Origin: Candidatus Eisenbergiella merdigallinarum
Lineage (GTDB): Bacteria > Bacillota > Clostridia > Lachnospirales > Lachnospiraceae
Assembly: GCA_019119355.1 (NCBI GenBank)
Contig: DWXE01000011.1
Span: forward strand, 1-62,023
Reading direction: 5' to 3'
DNA length: 62,023 nucleotides
In this document: positions 25,714-35,199 of the stretch, piece by piece
How positions within the stretch are numbered: position 1 is the stretch's first letter
How the letters are laid out: the number at the start of each line of letters is the position of its first letter
Program-made: the position numbers and the translations under genes
Notes under the pieces: model-generated
Database searches by the model: none
The model's input: only the letters and a program-made list of their open reading frames with translations
What the model was told of the DNA's origin: nothing

Positions 25714-26817
25714 TCAGGGGGAAACCTGCCGATACCGGTAGGCGGCGGCGCAGGCCCCTTCGGAGGAAACCATGCAGGGGCCCACGGGATCCTGCGGGGT
25801 GCATGCGCTGCCGAACAGGGGGCAGTCCGGGGGAGCCGTTACGCCCCGGATCACCTGGGCGCACCGGCAGCCTGGGGGCTCCGCTCCGGCGCCGGGGGAA
25901 AAGCCGAATTTTCGCGCGGCGTCCCAGGGGGCGAACTCCCCGCGGATGGCCAGCCCCCCGCCCGAGACCGCGCCGAGCCCCCGCCAGTCGGCGTCGCAGG
26001 GCGAAAAGACGCGATCCATAAGCCCCAGGGCTGCGGGATTGCCTTCCGTGCGCACGGCCCGGACGTATTCGTTCTTCAGCTCCGGGACGCCGCAGGACAG
26101 CATCCGCATCAGCTCCGCCACAGAATACAGAAGATCCGCGGCGTCGAATCCCCCGACGACGGCGGGGAGCCCGTAGTCCTCTGGCAGGAAGGAAAAGGCG
26201 CGCGCGCCTGTGACGGCGGCCACATGGCCGGGGCAGAGGAAGCCGTTTACGCGAAAATCCTCCGCTTCGATCAGGGACCGCAGAGCCGGTTCCGTCCGCT
26301 TGAGAAGGGAGAGGACGGAAAAGTTCTTCCGCTTTTGGGAAGCGGCTTCCAGGATGCAGGCTGCGGTCCCGGGAGCGGTGGTTTCGAATCCCACGCCCAG
26401 AAAAACGACTTCCAGCTCCGGATGGCCGGCGGCCAGGCGCAGGGCGTCCATGGGGGAGTATACGGATTCCACCCGGGCGCCCCGGGCCTTTTGGAAAAAC
26501 AGGCTGTTCCCCCGTTCGCTCCCCGGGACCCGGAGCAGGTCGCCGTAGCTGGCGATCAGCACGCGGGGATCGGCGGCCAGGGAAAAGATGGCGTCCATGG
26601 CTCCGGCGGGGGTGACGCAGACCGGGCAGCCGGGGCCGGAGAGAAGGGAGATTTCCGGGGGCAGCAGGCTCTTTAATCCGGTCCGGGCGATGGACATGGT
26701 GTGGGTGCCGCAGACCTCCATGAGGCGCACGGGGCCCGTGATGCGGGCCAGCCCGGCGATCTTCTCCAGGATCAGCCCGGCGTCCTTCGGTTCTTTGAAA
26801 GCGGAATCACAGCGCAT
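25714..26817 (-). CDS. hypD: Hydrogenase maturation protein HypD
   Basis: A 367-residue iron-sulfur scaffold for Fe(CN)2CO assembly with HypC. The family motifs MEVCGTHTMSI, LSGPGCPVCVTP, GFETTAPGTA and FLCPGHVAAVTG are present, with C-terminal cysteines (GCRCAQVIRG, CPLFGSACTPQDPVGPCMVS) for the [4Fe-4S] cluster. It overlaps hypC by 11 bp and its Shine-Dalgarno (GGAGG) lies inside hypC. Confidence 0.97.
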   Translation of the reverse strand: MRCDSAFKEPKDAGLILEKIAGLARITGPVRLMEVCGTHTMSIARTGLKSLLPPEISLLSGPGCPVCVTPAGAMDAIFSLAADPRVLIASYGDLLRVPGSERGNSLFFQKARGARVESVYSPMDALRLAAGHPELEVVFLGVGFETTAPGTAACILEAASQKRKNFSVLSLLKRTEPALRSLIEAEDFRVNGFLCPGHVAAVTGARAFSFLPEDYGLPAVVGGFDAADLLYSVAELMRMLSCGVPELKNEYVRAVRTEGNPAALGLMDRVFSPCDADWRGLGAVSGGGLAIRGEFAPWDAARKFGFSPGAGAEPPGCRCAQVIRGVTAPPDCPLFGSACTPQDPVGPCMVSSEGACAAAYRYRQVSP

Positions 26818-27025
26818 CTTTGATATCCTCCAGAAGACGGATGTTTTCCATGGCTTCCTCTTCGGTCATTTTCTGGATGGCGAACCCGGCGTGGACGATG
26901 ACGTAGTCGCCGGGGGAAAGATCTTCGATGAGATCCACGCGCACTTCCTGATCCAGCCCGCCCGCTTCGGCGGTGGCCACAGGGCGGGCGATCTTTTTAA
27001 TTTTCATCGGTATGGCAAGGCACAT
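26807..27025 (-). CDS. hypC: Hydrogenase maturation chaperone HypC
   Basis: A 72-residue beta-barrel chaperone that carries the Fe(CN)2CO unit from HypD to the large subunit. The essential N-terminal MCLAIP, with Cys2, and the DYVIVHAGFAIQKM segment are present. It overlaps hypF at one end and hypD at the other, with AGGAGG upstream. Confidence 0.96.
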   Translation of the reverse strand: MCLAIPMKIKKIARPVATAEAGGLDQEVRVDLIEDLSPGDYVIVHAGFAIQKMTEEEAMENIRLLEDIKDAL

Positions 27026-29336
27026 TCTGATTCCTCCTTTTTTCGGCCGCGATGGACAGCTGCCCCAGACAGATCCCCTCGTCGTTGGGGGAAACGCGCC
27101 TGTGGCGAAAAACCCGGTATCCGGCTTCGGTCAGAAGGGCGGTGACGCCGTCCAGAAGAAACCGGTTCTGGAAGACCCCGCCGGACAAAACGACGGGAAG
27201 CTTTCCGGGATTCAGGGCGATGCATTGTTCTCTGGCCATATGGCAGAGGGTCAAAAGAAGACGGCCGGCGATCTCGCCGGCAGGGCGTCCGGCGGCCCGT
27301 TCCGCCGCAGCTGCGCGGATCAGGGGGCGGGTATCGAAACGGCGCAGCCCCTCCTCCTCATAAAATTCCAGGGGCCAGGGGCAGGGCGGAGCGCCGCCCC
27401 GGTCGGGAAAGCTCCCGGGCAGGGCCAGGGCTTCCAGGCGCGCCGGCCCCTCCCCTTCATAGGAAACGCTTCCATGCCCCAGCAAAAGGGCGCAGCAGCC
27501 GTCCAGCAGCCGTCCCATGCTGCTGGCTTTCGGGCAGGACAGGCCGGAAGACAGCAGGGCGAGCACCGCTTCGTAGCGATCGTCTTCCAGCGGGACGAGG
27601 CCGCGGGCCTCTGTCCCGGCGTCCCAAAGCAGCGACAGGGCCAGCCGGCCGATCTCCGATACGGCCCGGTCCCCGCCGGGAAGGGAAACCGGGCGGATGC
27701 TGCCCAGCCGCCGGAAGGAGGAGAAATCCCCCTCGAGAAATTCCGCGCCCCAGACGGAGCCGTCGTCGCCCAGCCCTACGCCGTCCCAGACGATGCCGAA
27801 GGCCGGCCCGTCCAGCCGGTTGTCCGCCATGCAGGACGCCATATGAGCCCAGTGGTGCTGGACCTGCAGCAGGGGAAGGCCCTCCCGTCGGGCCATGCGG
27901 CGGGCGACCCCGGTGGAAAAATAGTCGGGGTGCAGGTCGCAGACCAGAAGAGACGGGGCGATGCGGAACAGCCGCGAATACGTCTGGAGAGCGGTTTCGT
28001 AATGCTCCAGCGTCTCCAGATTCTTCAGATCCCCGATGTGAGGGGACAAAAAGACGTGCCGCTCCCGGCCCAGGGCGAAGGAGGCCTTCTGCTCCGCGCC
28101 CAGGGCGCAGATGCCGGAAACGTCCCCGCCGGCGGAAACGGGCTGGGGGGCGTAGCCGCGGCTGCGGCGGAAGAAGTAGGGCTCCCCGCCCACTTCCATC
28201 AGCAGGGAATCGTCGCACCGGTTTTCGATGGGCCGGTCGTGGAGCAGAAATCCGTCCGCGATTCCCGCGAGGGCCCGCACCGCCTCTTCGTCGTCGATGA
28301 GGACCGGGCAGCCGGAGACGTTGGCGCTGGTCATCACCAGAAGATCGGGGCCGCCGGCCGTCCCGTCCAGCAGGAGCAGGTGGAGCGGGGTGTAGGGCAG
28401 CATGATCCCCAGCCGGGGGCTGAAGCTGACGTCGGAAAAATCCCCGGGACAGCGCTTTTTGGCCAGCAGGATGGGGCTGCGGGGAGAGGACAGAAGCCGC
28501 TTTTCCTCCGGGGAAAGAAAGCAGATGCTCTCCGCCGCGGCCAGGTCTTTGCACATCGCGGCCAGAGGCCGGGCCGGGCGGCCTTTCCGCCGCCGCAGGC
28601 GCTTCACCGCGGAGGCGTTTCGGGCGTCGCAGGCCAGGTGGATGCCGCCGGTCCCCTTGACGGCCAGAATCCCGCCCCGGGCCAGAAGGCGCTGGGCCGG
28701 GGCGATGGGATCCTGCAGGGCGGCATGTTTGACGGTGCCGGCGGCGTCCAGAAAACGGGCTTTTGGCCCGCAGTCGGCGCAGCAGTCCGGCTGGGCGTGA
28801 TAGCGCCGGTCATCCACGTCCCGGTATTCCGCCGCGCAGGCCGGACACATGGCGAAACGGTCCATGGACGTGTTCTTCCGGTCGTAGGGCAGGGCGCGGA
28901 CGATGCTGTAGCGGGGGCCGCAGTCGGTGCAGTTGAGAAAGGGGTAGCGGTATCGGCGGTCGCCGGGCGAAAACAGCTCACGCCGGCAGGCCGGGCAGGG
29001 AGCCATGTCCGGAGACAGGAGGGTGGCCTCCTCCGACAGGAGGCTCTCGCGGATGACGAAGGTTTTATAGCCCGCCGGAGCATAAGGCCCCTCTGCGGAG
29101 ACGTCCTCTACGGCGGCCATGGGCGGCGGACACCGGCGGATTTCCTCCACGAAAGCGTCCAGAGCGCCCTCCTCCCCCTCCAGCTCCGCTTCCAGCCCGC
29201 CGGAAGTGTTGCGCGCCCAGCCAGCCAGATCGTACGTCCGGGCCAGCCGGTGCAAAAAGGGGCGGAATCCGACCCCCTGCACGATCCCTGCGATCCGGAT
29301 TCGGATGAGCCGGCGGTTCCCGCCGCCTCCGTTCAT
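26997..29336 (-). CDS. hypF: Carbamoyltransferase HypF
   Basis: About 779 residues. In order: an acylphosphatase domain (GIVQGVGFRPFLHRLA), two zinc-finger pairs (CPACRREL...NCTDCGPRYS and CPACAAEY...CCADCGP), a YrdC-like domain (GILAVKGTGGIHLACDA) and a Kae1-like domain with VQHHWAHMASCMADN and a Gly-rich ATP site. It converts carbamoyl phosphate to carbamoyl-adenylate and transfers it to HypE. The start at 29336 is chosen because it lies 2 nt after the hypB stop. Confidence 0.96.
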   Translation of the reverse strand: MNGGGGNRRLIRIRIAGIVQGVGFRPFLHRLARTYDLAGWARNTSGGLEAELEGEEGALDAFVEEIRRCPPPMAAVEDVSAEGPYAPAGYKTFVIRESLLSEEATLLSPDMAPCPACRRELFSPGDRRYRYPFLNCTDCGPRYSIVRALPYDRKNTSMDRFAMCPACAAEYRDVDDRRYHAQPDCCADCGPKARFLDAAGTVKHAALQDPIAPAQRLLARGGILAVKGTGGIHLACDARNASAVKRLRRRKGRPARPLAAMCKDLAAAESICFLSPEEKRLLSSPRSPILLAKKRCPGDFSDVSFSPRLGIMLPYTPLHLLLLDGTAGGPDLLVMTSANVSGCPVLIDDEEAVRALAGIADGFLLHDRPIENRCDDSLLMEVGGEPYFFRRSRGYAPQPVSAGGDVSGICALGAEQKASFALGRERHVFLSPHIGDLKNLETLEHYETALQTYSRLFRIAPSLLVCDLHPDYFSTGVARRMARREGLPLLQVQHHWAHMASCMADNRLDGPAFGIVWDGVGLGDDGSVWGAEFLEGDFSSFRRLGSIRPVSLPGGDRAVSEIGRLALSLLWDAGTEARGLVPLEDDRYEAVLALLSSGLSCPKASSMGRLLDGCCALLLGHGSVSYEGEGPARLEALALPGSFPDRGGAPPCPWPLEFYEEEGLRRFDTRPLIRAAAAERAAGRPAGEIAGRLLLTLCHMAREQCIALNPGKLPVVLSGGVFQNRFLLDGVTALLTEAGYRVFRHRRVSPNDEGICLGQLSIAAEKRRNQNVPCHTDEN

Positions 29337-29338
29337 CG

Positions 29339-29995
29339 TCACAGCTTTTGCCCTGCGATCTGCCCGGACAAAAAGCCGCACAGGCCGTCCAGCCCTTCCC
29401 CGGTGCGGCAGCTCACCGCGAAGAGCGGAGCGCCCGGATTGAGGGTTTCATAATTCTGGCGCACCCGGGTTTCGTCGAAATCGAAGTGGGGCATCATATC
29501 GTACTTGTTCAGAACGAGACAGCCGGTCTCGGTGAACATCAGCGGATATTTTTCCACCTTGTCGTCCCCCTCCGGAACGCTTAAGACGGTGATGCGCAGG
29601 GATTCGCCGATGTTGAATTCCGCGGGGCAGACCAGGTTGCCGATGTTTTCCACGAAGATCACATCCAGCTCGTCCAGGGGCAGCATCGGCAGGATCTTCT
29701 GGATGCTCATGGCCTCGATGTGGCAGGCGCCGTCGGTGTTGAGCTGGACGGCGGGAATGCTCAGGGCGGCGATGCGCTCCGCGTCGATCTGGCCGGTGAT
29801 GTCCCCTTCGATGACGCCGATGCGCCAGCTGCCCCGCAGCCTTTCGATGAGCGAAGTGATCAGGCTGGTCTTGCCCGCCCCGGGGCTCCCCATGACGTTG
29901 ATCATGCAGATTTTGTGGCTCGCCAGTACCTCCTTCACCTGGTTGCTGACGTCCTCATTCCATTCCATCACCTGATGGAGCACTTTGATTTCCAT
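29339..29995 (-). CDS. hypB: Hydrogenase nickel-incorporation GTPase HypB
   Basis: A 218-residue SIMIBI GTPase: P-loop GSPGAGKTSL (about residue 36), EGDITGQIDA, VENIGNLVCPAEFNIGES with metal-binding Cys, and NKYD. The N-terminus lacks the His-rich nickel-storage stretch and the CxxCGC motif of some HypB proteins. With HypA it delivers Ni2+ to the large subunit. It overlaps hypA by 41 bp. Confidence 0.96.
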   Translation of the reverse strand: MEIKVLHQVMEWNEDVSNQVKEVLASHKICMINVMGSPGAGKTSLITSLIERLRGSWRIGVIEGDITGQIDAERIAALSIPAVQLNTDGACHIEAMSIQKILPMLPLDELDVIFVENIGNLVCPAEFNIGESLRITVLSVPEGDDKVEKYPLMFTETGCLVLNKYDMMPHFDFDETRVRQNYETLNPGAPLFAVSCRTGEGLDGLCGFLSGQIAGQKL

Positions 29996-30338
29996 GAATA
30001 TCGACCTCCAGACTTTCGATTAAAAATTCCTTTCCAGACAGCACCTGAAGCCGCAGGCTGCCGCAAAACGGACAGGCGATCCGGCTGCGGGAGATTTCGC
30101 CCTCCCGGCCGCAGTCCCGGCAGCGGATTTTCAGCGGCAGCGTAACCGCCTCGATCCGGGCTCCCTGGGCGATGGTCCCTTCGGAGAGAAGATCCAGATA
30201 CATCTGGATGCACTCCGGCACGATGCCGGAAAAGGGGCCCAGGCGCAGCCGGATGGCGCGGATTTTCTCCGCGCCCTGCCGCGTCGCTTCTTCGATGCTG
30301 TAGCGCAGGATTTCCTGCGTGATGCTCAGTTCGTGCAT
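29955..30338 (-). CDS. hypA: Hydrogenase nickel metallochaperone HypA
   Basis: A 127-residue protein that begins MHELSI, where His2 is the nickel ligand. The zinc site is CRDC...CPFC. The C-terminus extends beyond the usual end, overlapping hypB. First gene of the hyp operon, divergent from ech. A short hairpin (CTTCGCC at 30357-30363 with GGCGAAG at 30369-30375) lies in its leader, and a TACAAT -10-like hexamer lies upstream on the minus strand. Confidence 0.96.
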   Translation of the reverse strand: MHELSITQEILRYSIEEATRQGAEKIRAIRLRLGPFSGIVPECIQMYLDLLSEGTIAQGARIEAVTLPLKIRCRDCGREGEISRSRIACPFCGSLRLQVLSGKEFLIESLEVDIHGNQSAPSGDGME

Positions 30339-30464
30339 GGCTGCGCCCTCCCCCGGCTTCGCCCTTTTGGCGAAGGTTTCACAGCAACCATTGTAGCACG
30401 CCCGGGTTCAAAATGCCATATGCAAACGGCGGCAAAAACGGCGCGCGGCGGAATGGATTTTTGC

Positions 30465-30493
30465 TTGTCAAAATGCCGGGAAAGGTCTATAAA
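30465..30493 (+). promoter_or_regulatory. Promoter of the ech hydrogenase operon
   Basis: TTGTCA (30465-30470), 17-bp spacer, TATAAA (30488-30493), within the 197-bp divergent region between hypA and echA. Confidence 0.55.
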
Positions 30494-30535
30494 TAGTATA
30501 GGGATTTTTACAGAAGAAAGGGGAGATACAAGTTT

Positions 30536-32428
30536 ATGATTCTGATTCCGGTATTGATTGGAATCCCGACGTTTCTGGCGATTCTGATCCCTTTGATCCG
30601 GTCTGAGGGGGCCAGGGGGAAGATCGTCTACGCGGGAGCCGGCTGCATCATGGCGGCGACGGTGGCGCTTCTGGTCAGCTGGGGAACGCAGGGGGCGAAG
30701 TCCATCCAGCTGTACACGGCGGCGGAAGCCGTGGATCATCTGATGAGCCTGGGGGATATTTTCCTCATGTGCCTGATCGTCTACATGAGCGTCCGATACC
30801 GCAAGGTAATCCCGGCGATTTTGTCCGTGGCGCAGACGGGCCTTTTGCTCTGGGTGGAGGCGAATACCTCCCTTCCGGAGGCGGAGCACATGATGATCGA
30901 CTGGCTCACCGTGCTGATGTGCATCATCATCGCCTTCGTGGGCGGGTTCATCTGCATCTACACGGTGGGCTACATGAAGGGATATCACGCCCATCATAAA
31001 GAATATCAGGACAGGCAGCCGTTTTTCTTTTCCATGCTGTTTTTGTTCCTGGCGGCCATGTTCGGCCTGGTCTTTTCCCAGAGCCTGATCTGGATGTACT
31101 TTTTCTGGGAGATCACCAGCGTCATTTCCTTTTTGATGATCGGCTATACCCGCACGGAGGAAGCCATCGAAAACAGCTTTTCCGCGCTGTGGATGAACCT
31201 GCTGGGCGGCCTGGGATTTTCGGTGGCCATCGCTCTGCTGGCCTTTACCAACGGGAGCGTGCAGCTGTCCGACGCGGTGGCTACGGGGGCGGCGCTGCCC
31301 CTGGCCTGCCTGGCGCTGGCCGGGCTGACCAAGTCCGCCCAGCTGCCCTTTTCCACCTGGCTGTACGGGGCCATGGTGGCGCCCACGCCTTCCAGCGCCC
31401 TTCTGCACAGCGCCACCATGGTCAAGGCGGGGGTCTATCTGCTGCTGCGGCTGTCTCCGGCGCTGCATGACAACCTGGTGGGCCTGATGGTTTCCCTGAT
31501 CGGCGGCTTCACCTTCATCATGGCCAGCATGATGGCCATCGCCCAGAACGACGGGAAAAAGGTGCTGGCCTTCTCCACCATTTCCAACCTGGGCCTGATC
31601 GTGGCCTGCGCCGGCACCGGCGTGGAGGAAACCGTGTGGGGAGCGGTCTTTCTGATGATCTTTCACTCCGTCTGCAAGTCCATGCTGTTTCAGGCGGTGG
31701 GAGCCACGGAAAACTGCCTGGGCTCCAGGGATATCGAGGACATGCACGGCATGCTGCTGCGTCTGCCGAAGCTGACCTACATCATGGGGATCGGCATCGC
31801 GGGCATGTACCTGGCGCCGTTCGGCATGCTGATTTCCAAGTGGGTGGCCCTGAAGGCTTTCGTGGATTCCGGAAACGTGATCCTGGTCATCTTCATCGCC
31901 TACGGGAGCGCCACCACCATGTTTTACTGGACGAAGTGGCTGTCCAAGCTGATTTCCCAGCATCACGCCAGGGAAGGGGTGAAGGACGTGACCTGCCGGG
32001 ACGAATACGTTTCCATGTTCGTCCATGCGGCCATCATGCTGCTGTTGTGCCTGCTTCTGCCCTTCGTGGCCACCACGGTGGTGGATCCCATCGTGGCGGA
32101 GATGTTCGGCCATTCCCAGGCGGTGCTGTCCATGAGCGTGCTGACCACCATGGCCGTGATGCTGGTTTCCATCCTGATCGTGCCCACCATCATGTTCTTC
32201 GTGAGCAAGGCGGCCCGCAAGCAGCTGGTTGAAATCTACATGGCGGGCGTCAATAAGGGGGACAACCGCCACTTCGTCAACAGCTTCGGCGGGGACACCC
32301 ATCTGTATCTGAGCAACTGGTATCTGCGGTTCGAGTTCGGCAGGCGGCATCTTCTGCACCCGTCCATCTACCTGTCGGCCGTGGTGCTGGTGGTCATTTT
32401 CTGCCTGTTGATAGGAGGTGCGGTATGA
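30536..32428 (+). CDS. echA: Ech hydrogenase subunit A (NuoL/MrpA-like ion-translocating subunit)
   Basis: A 630-residue integral membrane protein of the NuoL/HyfB family. It has about 14-16 hydrophobic segments and the conserved region FFFWEITSVISFLMIGY, then PFSTWLYGAMVAPTPSSALLHSATMVKAGVYLL with the key Lys/His residues of the proton or sodium channel. It is the first subunit of a six-gene energy-converting [NiFe] hydrogenase that couples ferredoxin oxidation and H2 formation to ion export. It overlaps echB by 4 bp. Confidence 0.94.
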   Translation: MILIPVLIGIPTFLAILIPLIRSEGARGKIVYAGAGCIMAATVALLVSWGTQGAKSIQLYTAAEAVDHLMSLGDIFLMCLIVYMSVRYRKVIPAILSVAQTGLLLWVEANTSLPEAEHMMIDWLTVLMCIIIAFVGGFICIYTVGYMKGYHAHHKEYQDRQPFFFSMLFLFLAAMFGLVFSQSLIWMYFFWEITSVISFLMIGYTRTEEAIENSFSALWMNLLGGLGFSVAIALLAFTNGSVQLSDAVATGAALPLACLALAGLTKSAQLPFSTWLYGAMVAPTPSSALLHSATMVKAGVYLLLRLSPALHDNLVGLMVSLIGGFTFIMASMMAIAQNDGKKVLAFSTISNLGLIVACAGTGVEETVWGAVFLMIFHSVCKSMLFQAVGATENCLGSRDIEDMHGMLLRLPKLTYIMGIGIAGMYLAPFGMLISKWVALKAFVDSGNVILVIFIAYGSATTMFYWTKWLSKLISQHHAREGVKDVTCRDEYVSMFVHAAIMLLLCLLLPFVATTVVDPIVAEMFGHSQAVLSMSVLTTMAVMLVSILIVPTIMFFVSKAARKQLVEIYMAGVNKGDNRHFVNSFGGDTHLYLSNWYLRFEFGRRHLLHPSIYLSAVVLVVIFCLLIGGAV

Positions 32429-33288
32429 AATCCGTCGTTTTCGTCCTGGGGTATCTGATTCTGGCCCCTTTTGTGGGAGCGCTCTTAGACGGCGCGGACC
32501 GGGTGATCACCGCCCGAATGCAGGGCAGGAAGGGACCGTCCATCCTGCAGCCCTTTTACGACCTGAGCAAACTGTTTTCCAAGCAGATGATCGCCGTGAA
32601 CAACGTGCAGCTTCTGCTGAACCTGAGCTATCTGGGCTTCATCGTGATCTCGGGGGGGATGCTGTTCGGCGGCACGGATATCCTGATGTGCCTGTTCATC
32701 CTTTCCACGGCGGACATGTTCCTGGTGATGGCAGCGTCCAGCGATTCGTCGCCCTTCGCCAACATGGGGGCGGCCCGGGAAATGGTGCAGATGATGGCCT
32801 ATGAACCCCTGACGCTGCTGGTGGCGGTGGGATTCTATCTGGCCTCCGGCACCTTCCATGTGGGGGATATCATTCAGTCCGACTTAAGCCCGGTGCTGTA
32901 TATGCCCGGGATGCTTCTGGGCTTCATGTTCACCGCGGCGATCAAGTTCCGGAAATCGCCCTTCGACCTGTCCACCAGCCATCACGCGCATCAGGAGATG
33001 GTCAAGGGGATTACCACGGAGATGTCCGGCACCACGCTGGGGATCATGAACGTCGCGGAATATTATGAAAAGGTGCTGATCCTGGGAATTTTCGCCCTGT
33101 TTTTCATCAATTCCAGCTGGTGGAGCTGGCCGGTGGCCATCGTTTTGTGCCTGGGGATCTATTTTCTGGAAATTCTGTGGGACAACGTCAGCGCCAGGCT
33201 CCGCTGGAAGACGCTGCTCTTTTCATGCTGGCTGGTGACGCTCCTGACCGCGGGCGTCAACCTGCTGATTCTGATTTTGATGAAATGA
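32425..33288 (+). CDS. echB: Ech hydrogenase subunit B (NuoH/HyfC-like)
   Basis: A 287-residue NuoH-family membrane subunit with about 8 hydrophobic segments and the conserved cytoplasmic loops GADRVITARMQGRKGPSILQPFYDL and FRKSPFDLSTSHHAHQEMVKG. It anchors the peripheral hydrogenase module and connects electron transfer to the ion channel. Its start overlaps the echA stop. Confidence 0.94.
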   Translation: MKSVVFVLGYLILAPFVGALLDGADRVITARMQGRKGPSILQPFYDLSKLFSKQMIAVNNVQLLLNLSYLGFIVISGGMLFGGTDILMCLFILSTADMFLVMAASSDSSPFANMGAAREMVQMMAYEPLTLLVAVGFYLASGTFHVGDIIQSDLSPVLYMPGMLLGFMFTAAIKFRKSPFDLSTSHHAHQEMVKGITTEMSGTTLGIMNVAEYYEKVLILGIFALFFINSSWWSWPVAIVLCLGIYFLEILWDNVSARLRWKTLLFSCWLVTLLTAGVNLLILILMK

Positions 33289-33303
33289 CGGGAGGGATTT
33301 CAG

Positions 33304-33780
33304 ATGGGAAAACTATCCAGATCTCCGTGGCTGCTCCATTATGACGCCAGCAGCTGCAACGGCTGCGACATCGAAGTGCTGGACTGCCTGACGCCCAGAT
33401 ACGATGTGGAGCGCTTCGGGGTGATCAACACGGGAGACCCGTTTCAGGCGGACATCCTGCTCATCACGGGCGGGGTGAACAGCCAGACCGCGGACGTGGT
33501 CCGGCAGCTCTACAGCCAGATGCCGGAGCCGAAAGTGGTGCTGGCTGTGGGTATCTGCGCCTGCACGGGGGGCGTATTCAAGGAATGCTACAACATCCGG
33601 GGCGGCATCGACACCGTCATCCCGGTGGACATTTATGTGCCGGGCTGCGCCGCCCGGCCGGAAGCGATCATCGACGGCGTGGTGCAGGCGGTGAAGCTGC
33701 TGGACGAAAAGCGGGAGAAAATCCGGGCGCCAAAAGGCGGAAACGGACAGCCGGGAGGGACCTATGGATCAGAAAAATGA
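33304..33780 (+). CDS. echC: Ech hydrogenase small subunit C (NuoB-like)
   Basis: A 158-residue subunit carrying the single proximal [4Fe-4S] cluster: SSCNGCDIEVLDC, then GICACTGGVF and VPGCAARPE supply the four cysteines. It passes electrons between the EchF clusters and the [NiFe] site of EchE. The 3' end overlaps echD by 17 bp. Confidence 0.95.
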   Translation: MGKLSRSPWLLHYDASSCNGCDIEVLDCLTPRYDVERFGVINTGDPFQADILLITGGVNSQTADVVRQLYSQMPEPKVVLAVGICACTGGVFKECYNIRGGIDTVIPVDIYVPGCAARPEAIIDGVVQAVKLLDEKREKIRAPKGGNGQPGGTYGSEK

Positions 33781-34111
33781 AATCAGGGAAATCACCAGGG
33801 ACGTCTTCTTTGCCACGGTGATTCGGATGAAAATGGAACTCTGGAGACTGGTGCAGATCTGCGCGGTCCGTGTGGAAGGCGGCTACGAGATGAGCTACAC
33901 CTTCTGCAGGAATTACGAGATGGTGACGCTTCGCCTGCACGTGAAGGAAGACGAGGAGATTTCCAGCATCACGCAGGTGTATCCCTGCGCTTACATGCAG
34001 GAGAACGAAGCGGCGGAGCTGTTCGGGGTGAAGATCAAAAACCTGACGGTGGATTACCGGAATAAACTGTATCGGATCGATCAGGAAACTCCGTTTAAGG
34101 AAAAGGGGTGA
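33764..34111 (+). CDS. echD: Ech hydrogenase subunit D (NuoC-like)
   Basis: A 115-residue small hydrophilic subunit related to the NuoC/30-kDa family, with the SYTFCRNYEMVTLRLHVKEDEEISSI region and the AAELFGVKI motif near the C-terminus. It stabilises the EchC-EchE interface. A GGGAGGG Shine-Dalgarno lies inside the end of echC. Confidence 0.9.
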   Translation: MDQKNEIREITRDVFFATVIRMKMELWRLVQICAVRVEGGYEMSYTFCRNYEMVTLRLHVKEDEEISSITQVYPCAYMQENEAAELFGVKIKNLTVDYRNKLYRIDQETPFKEKG

Positions 34112-34115
34112 GAAG

Positions 34116-35195
34116 ATGGCGAAAAGAAGCATTGTACCCTTTGGACCCCAGCACCCCGTTCTGCCGGAACCGGTTCATCTGGATCTGGTGCTGGAGGACG
34201 AAACCGTGGTGGGGGCCATCCCCAGCATCGGCTTCATCCACAGAGGGCTGGAAAAGCTGGTGGAAAAGAGGGATTTCAAACAATATGTCTATATCGCGGA
34301 GCGCGTGTGCGGCATCTGCAGCTGCGGCCACGGCATGGGCTACTGCGAATCGGTGGAACACGTGATGGGCGTCGAGGTTCCCAGAAGGGCGAGCTACCTG
34401 CGCACCATCTGGATGGAGATGAGCAGGGTTCACAGCCATCTGCTGTGGCTGGGGCTCCTGGCGGACGCCATGGGCTTCGAAAGCCTGTTCATGGAGTCCT
34501 GGAGGCTGCGGGAGAAAATCCTGGATATGTTCGACGCCACCACCGGCGGCCGGGTGATTTTCTCCGTGAACTGCATCGGCGGCGTTCTGAAGGATATGGA
34601 CAGCTCCATGCTGTCGGCCATCGCCCGCACCGTGGACGATATGGAAGCGAATATGGCGCCCCTGCTCAAGACGTTTCTGAAGGACTACACCGTGCAGAGC
34701 AGGCTGAAGGGCCTGGGCGTTTTGACCCGGGAACAGGCGATCCTGCAGGGAGCGGTGGGCCCCATGCTGCGGGCCAGCGGAGAGGAATACGACGTGCGGA
34801 TGCTGGGCTACGCGGCCTATGGGGATCTGAACGTGGAGCCGGTGACGGCGAAGGCGGGAGACGCCTACGCGCGCTGCGAAGTGCGCTTAAAGGAAATCCT
34901 GCAGTCCTTCCGCCTGATCCGGGAAGCCATCGATAAGATCCCGGAGGGCCCCATCAGCGTTCCGGTGAAGGGCAACCCTTCCGGGGAATATTTCATGCGC
35001 ATCGAGCAGCCCAGAGGCGAGGCGATTTATTACGTGAAGGGGAACGGGACGAAGAATCTGGACCGGTTCCGCCTGCGCACGCCCACCACCAGCAACATCC
35101 CGCCCATGGTGGAGCTGATGAAGGGCTGCCAGCTGGCGGACGTGCCGCTGATCATCCTGACCATAGACCCGTGCATCAGCTGTACAGAGAGGTGA
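34116..35195 (+). CDS. echE: Ech hydrogenase large subunit E ([NiFe] catalytic subunit)
   Basis: A 359-residue catalytic subunit. The L1 motif RVCGICSCGHGMGY (about residue 64) and the L2 motif DPCISCTER at the extreme C-terminus provide the four cysteine ligands of the [NiFe] centre. The protein ends right after L2, so there is no C-terminal extension to be cleaved; this fits the absence of a maturation endopeptidase gene and is known for Ech/CooH-type enzymes. Maturation would use the divergent hypABFCDE operon. Confidence 0.96.
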   Translation: MAKRSIVPFGPQHPVLPEPVHLDLVLEDETVVGAIPSIGFIHRGLEKLVEKRDFKQYVYIAERVCGICSCGHGMGYCESVEHVMGVEVPRRASYLRTIWMEMSRVHSHLLWLGLLADAMGFESLFMESWRLREKILDMFDATTGGRVIFSVNCIGGVLKDMDSSMLSAIARTVDDMEANMAPLLKTFLKDYTVQSRLKGLGVLTREQAILQGAVGPMLRASGEEYDVRMLGYAAYGDLNVEPVTAKAGDAYARCEVRLKEILQSFRLIREAIDKIPEGPISVPVKGNPSGEYFMRIEQPRGEAIYYVKGNGTKNLDRFRLRTPTTSNIPPMVELMKGCQLADVPLIILTIDPCISCTER

Positions 35196-35199
35196 TTTC

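Noticed and set aside
30326..32359. A 677-codon minus-strand frame over the hydrogenase A subunit
   Set aside because: His/Gln/Gly-rich shadow of a GC-rich membrane-protein gene; no known domain and no start context.
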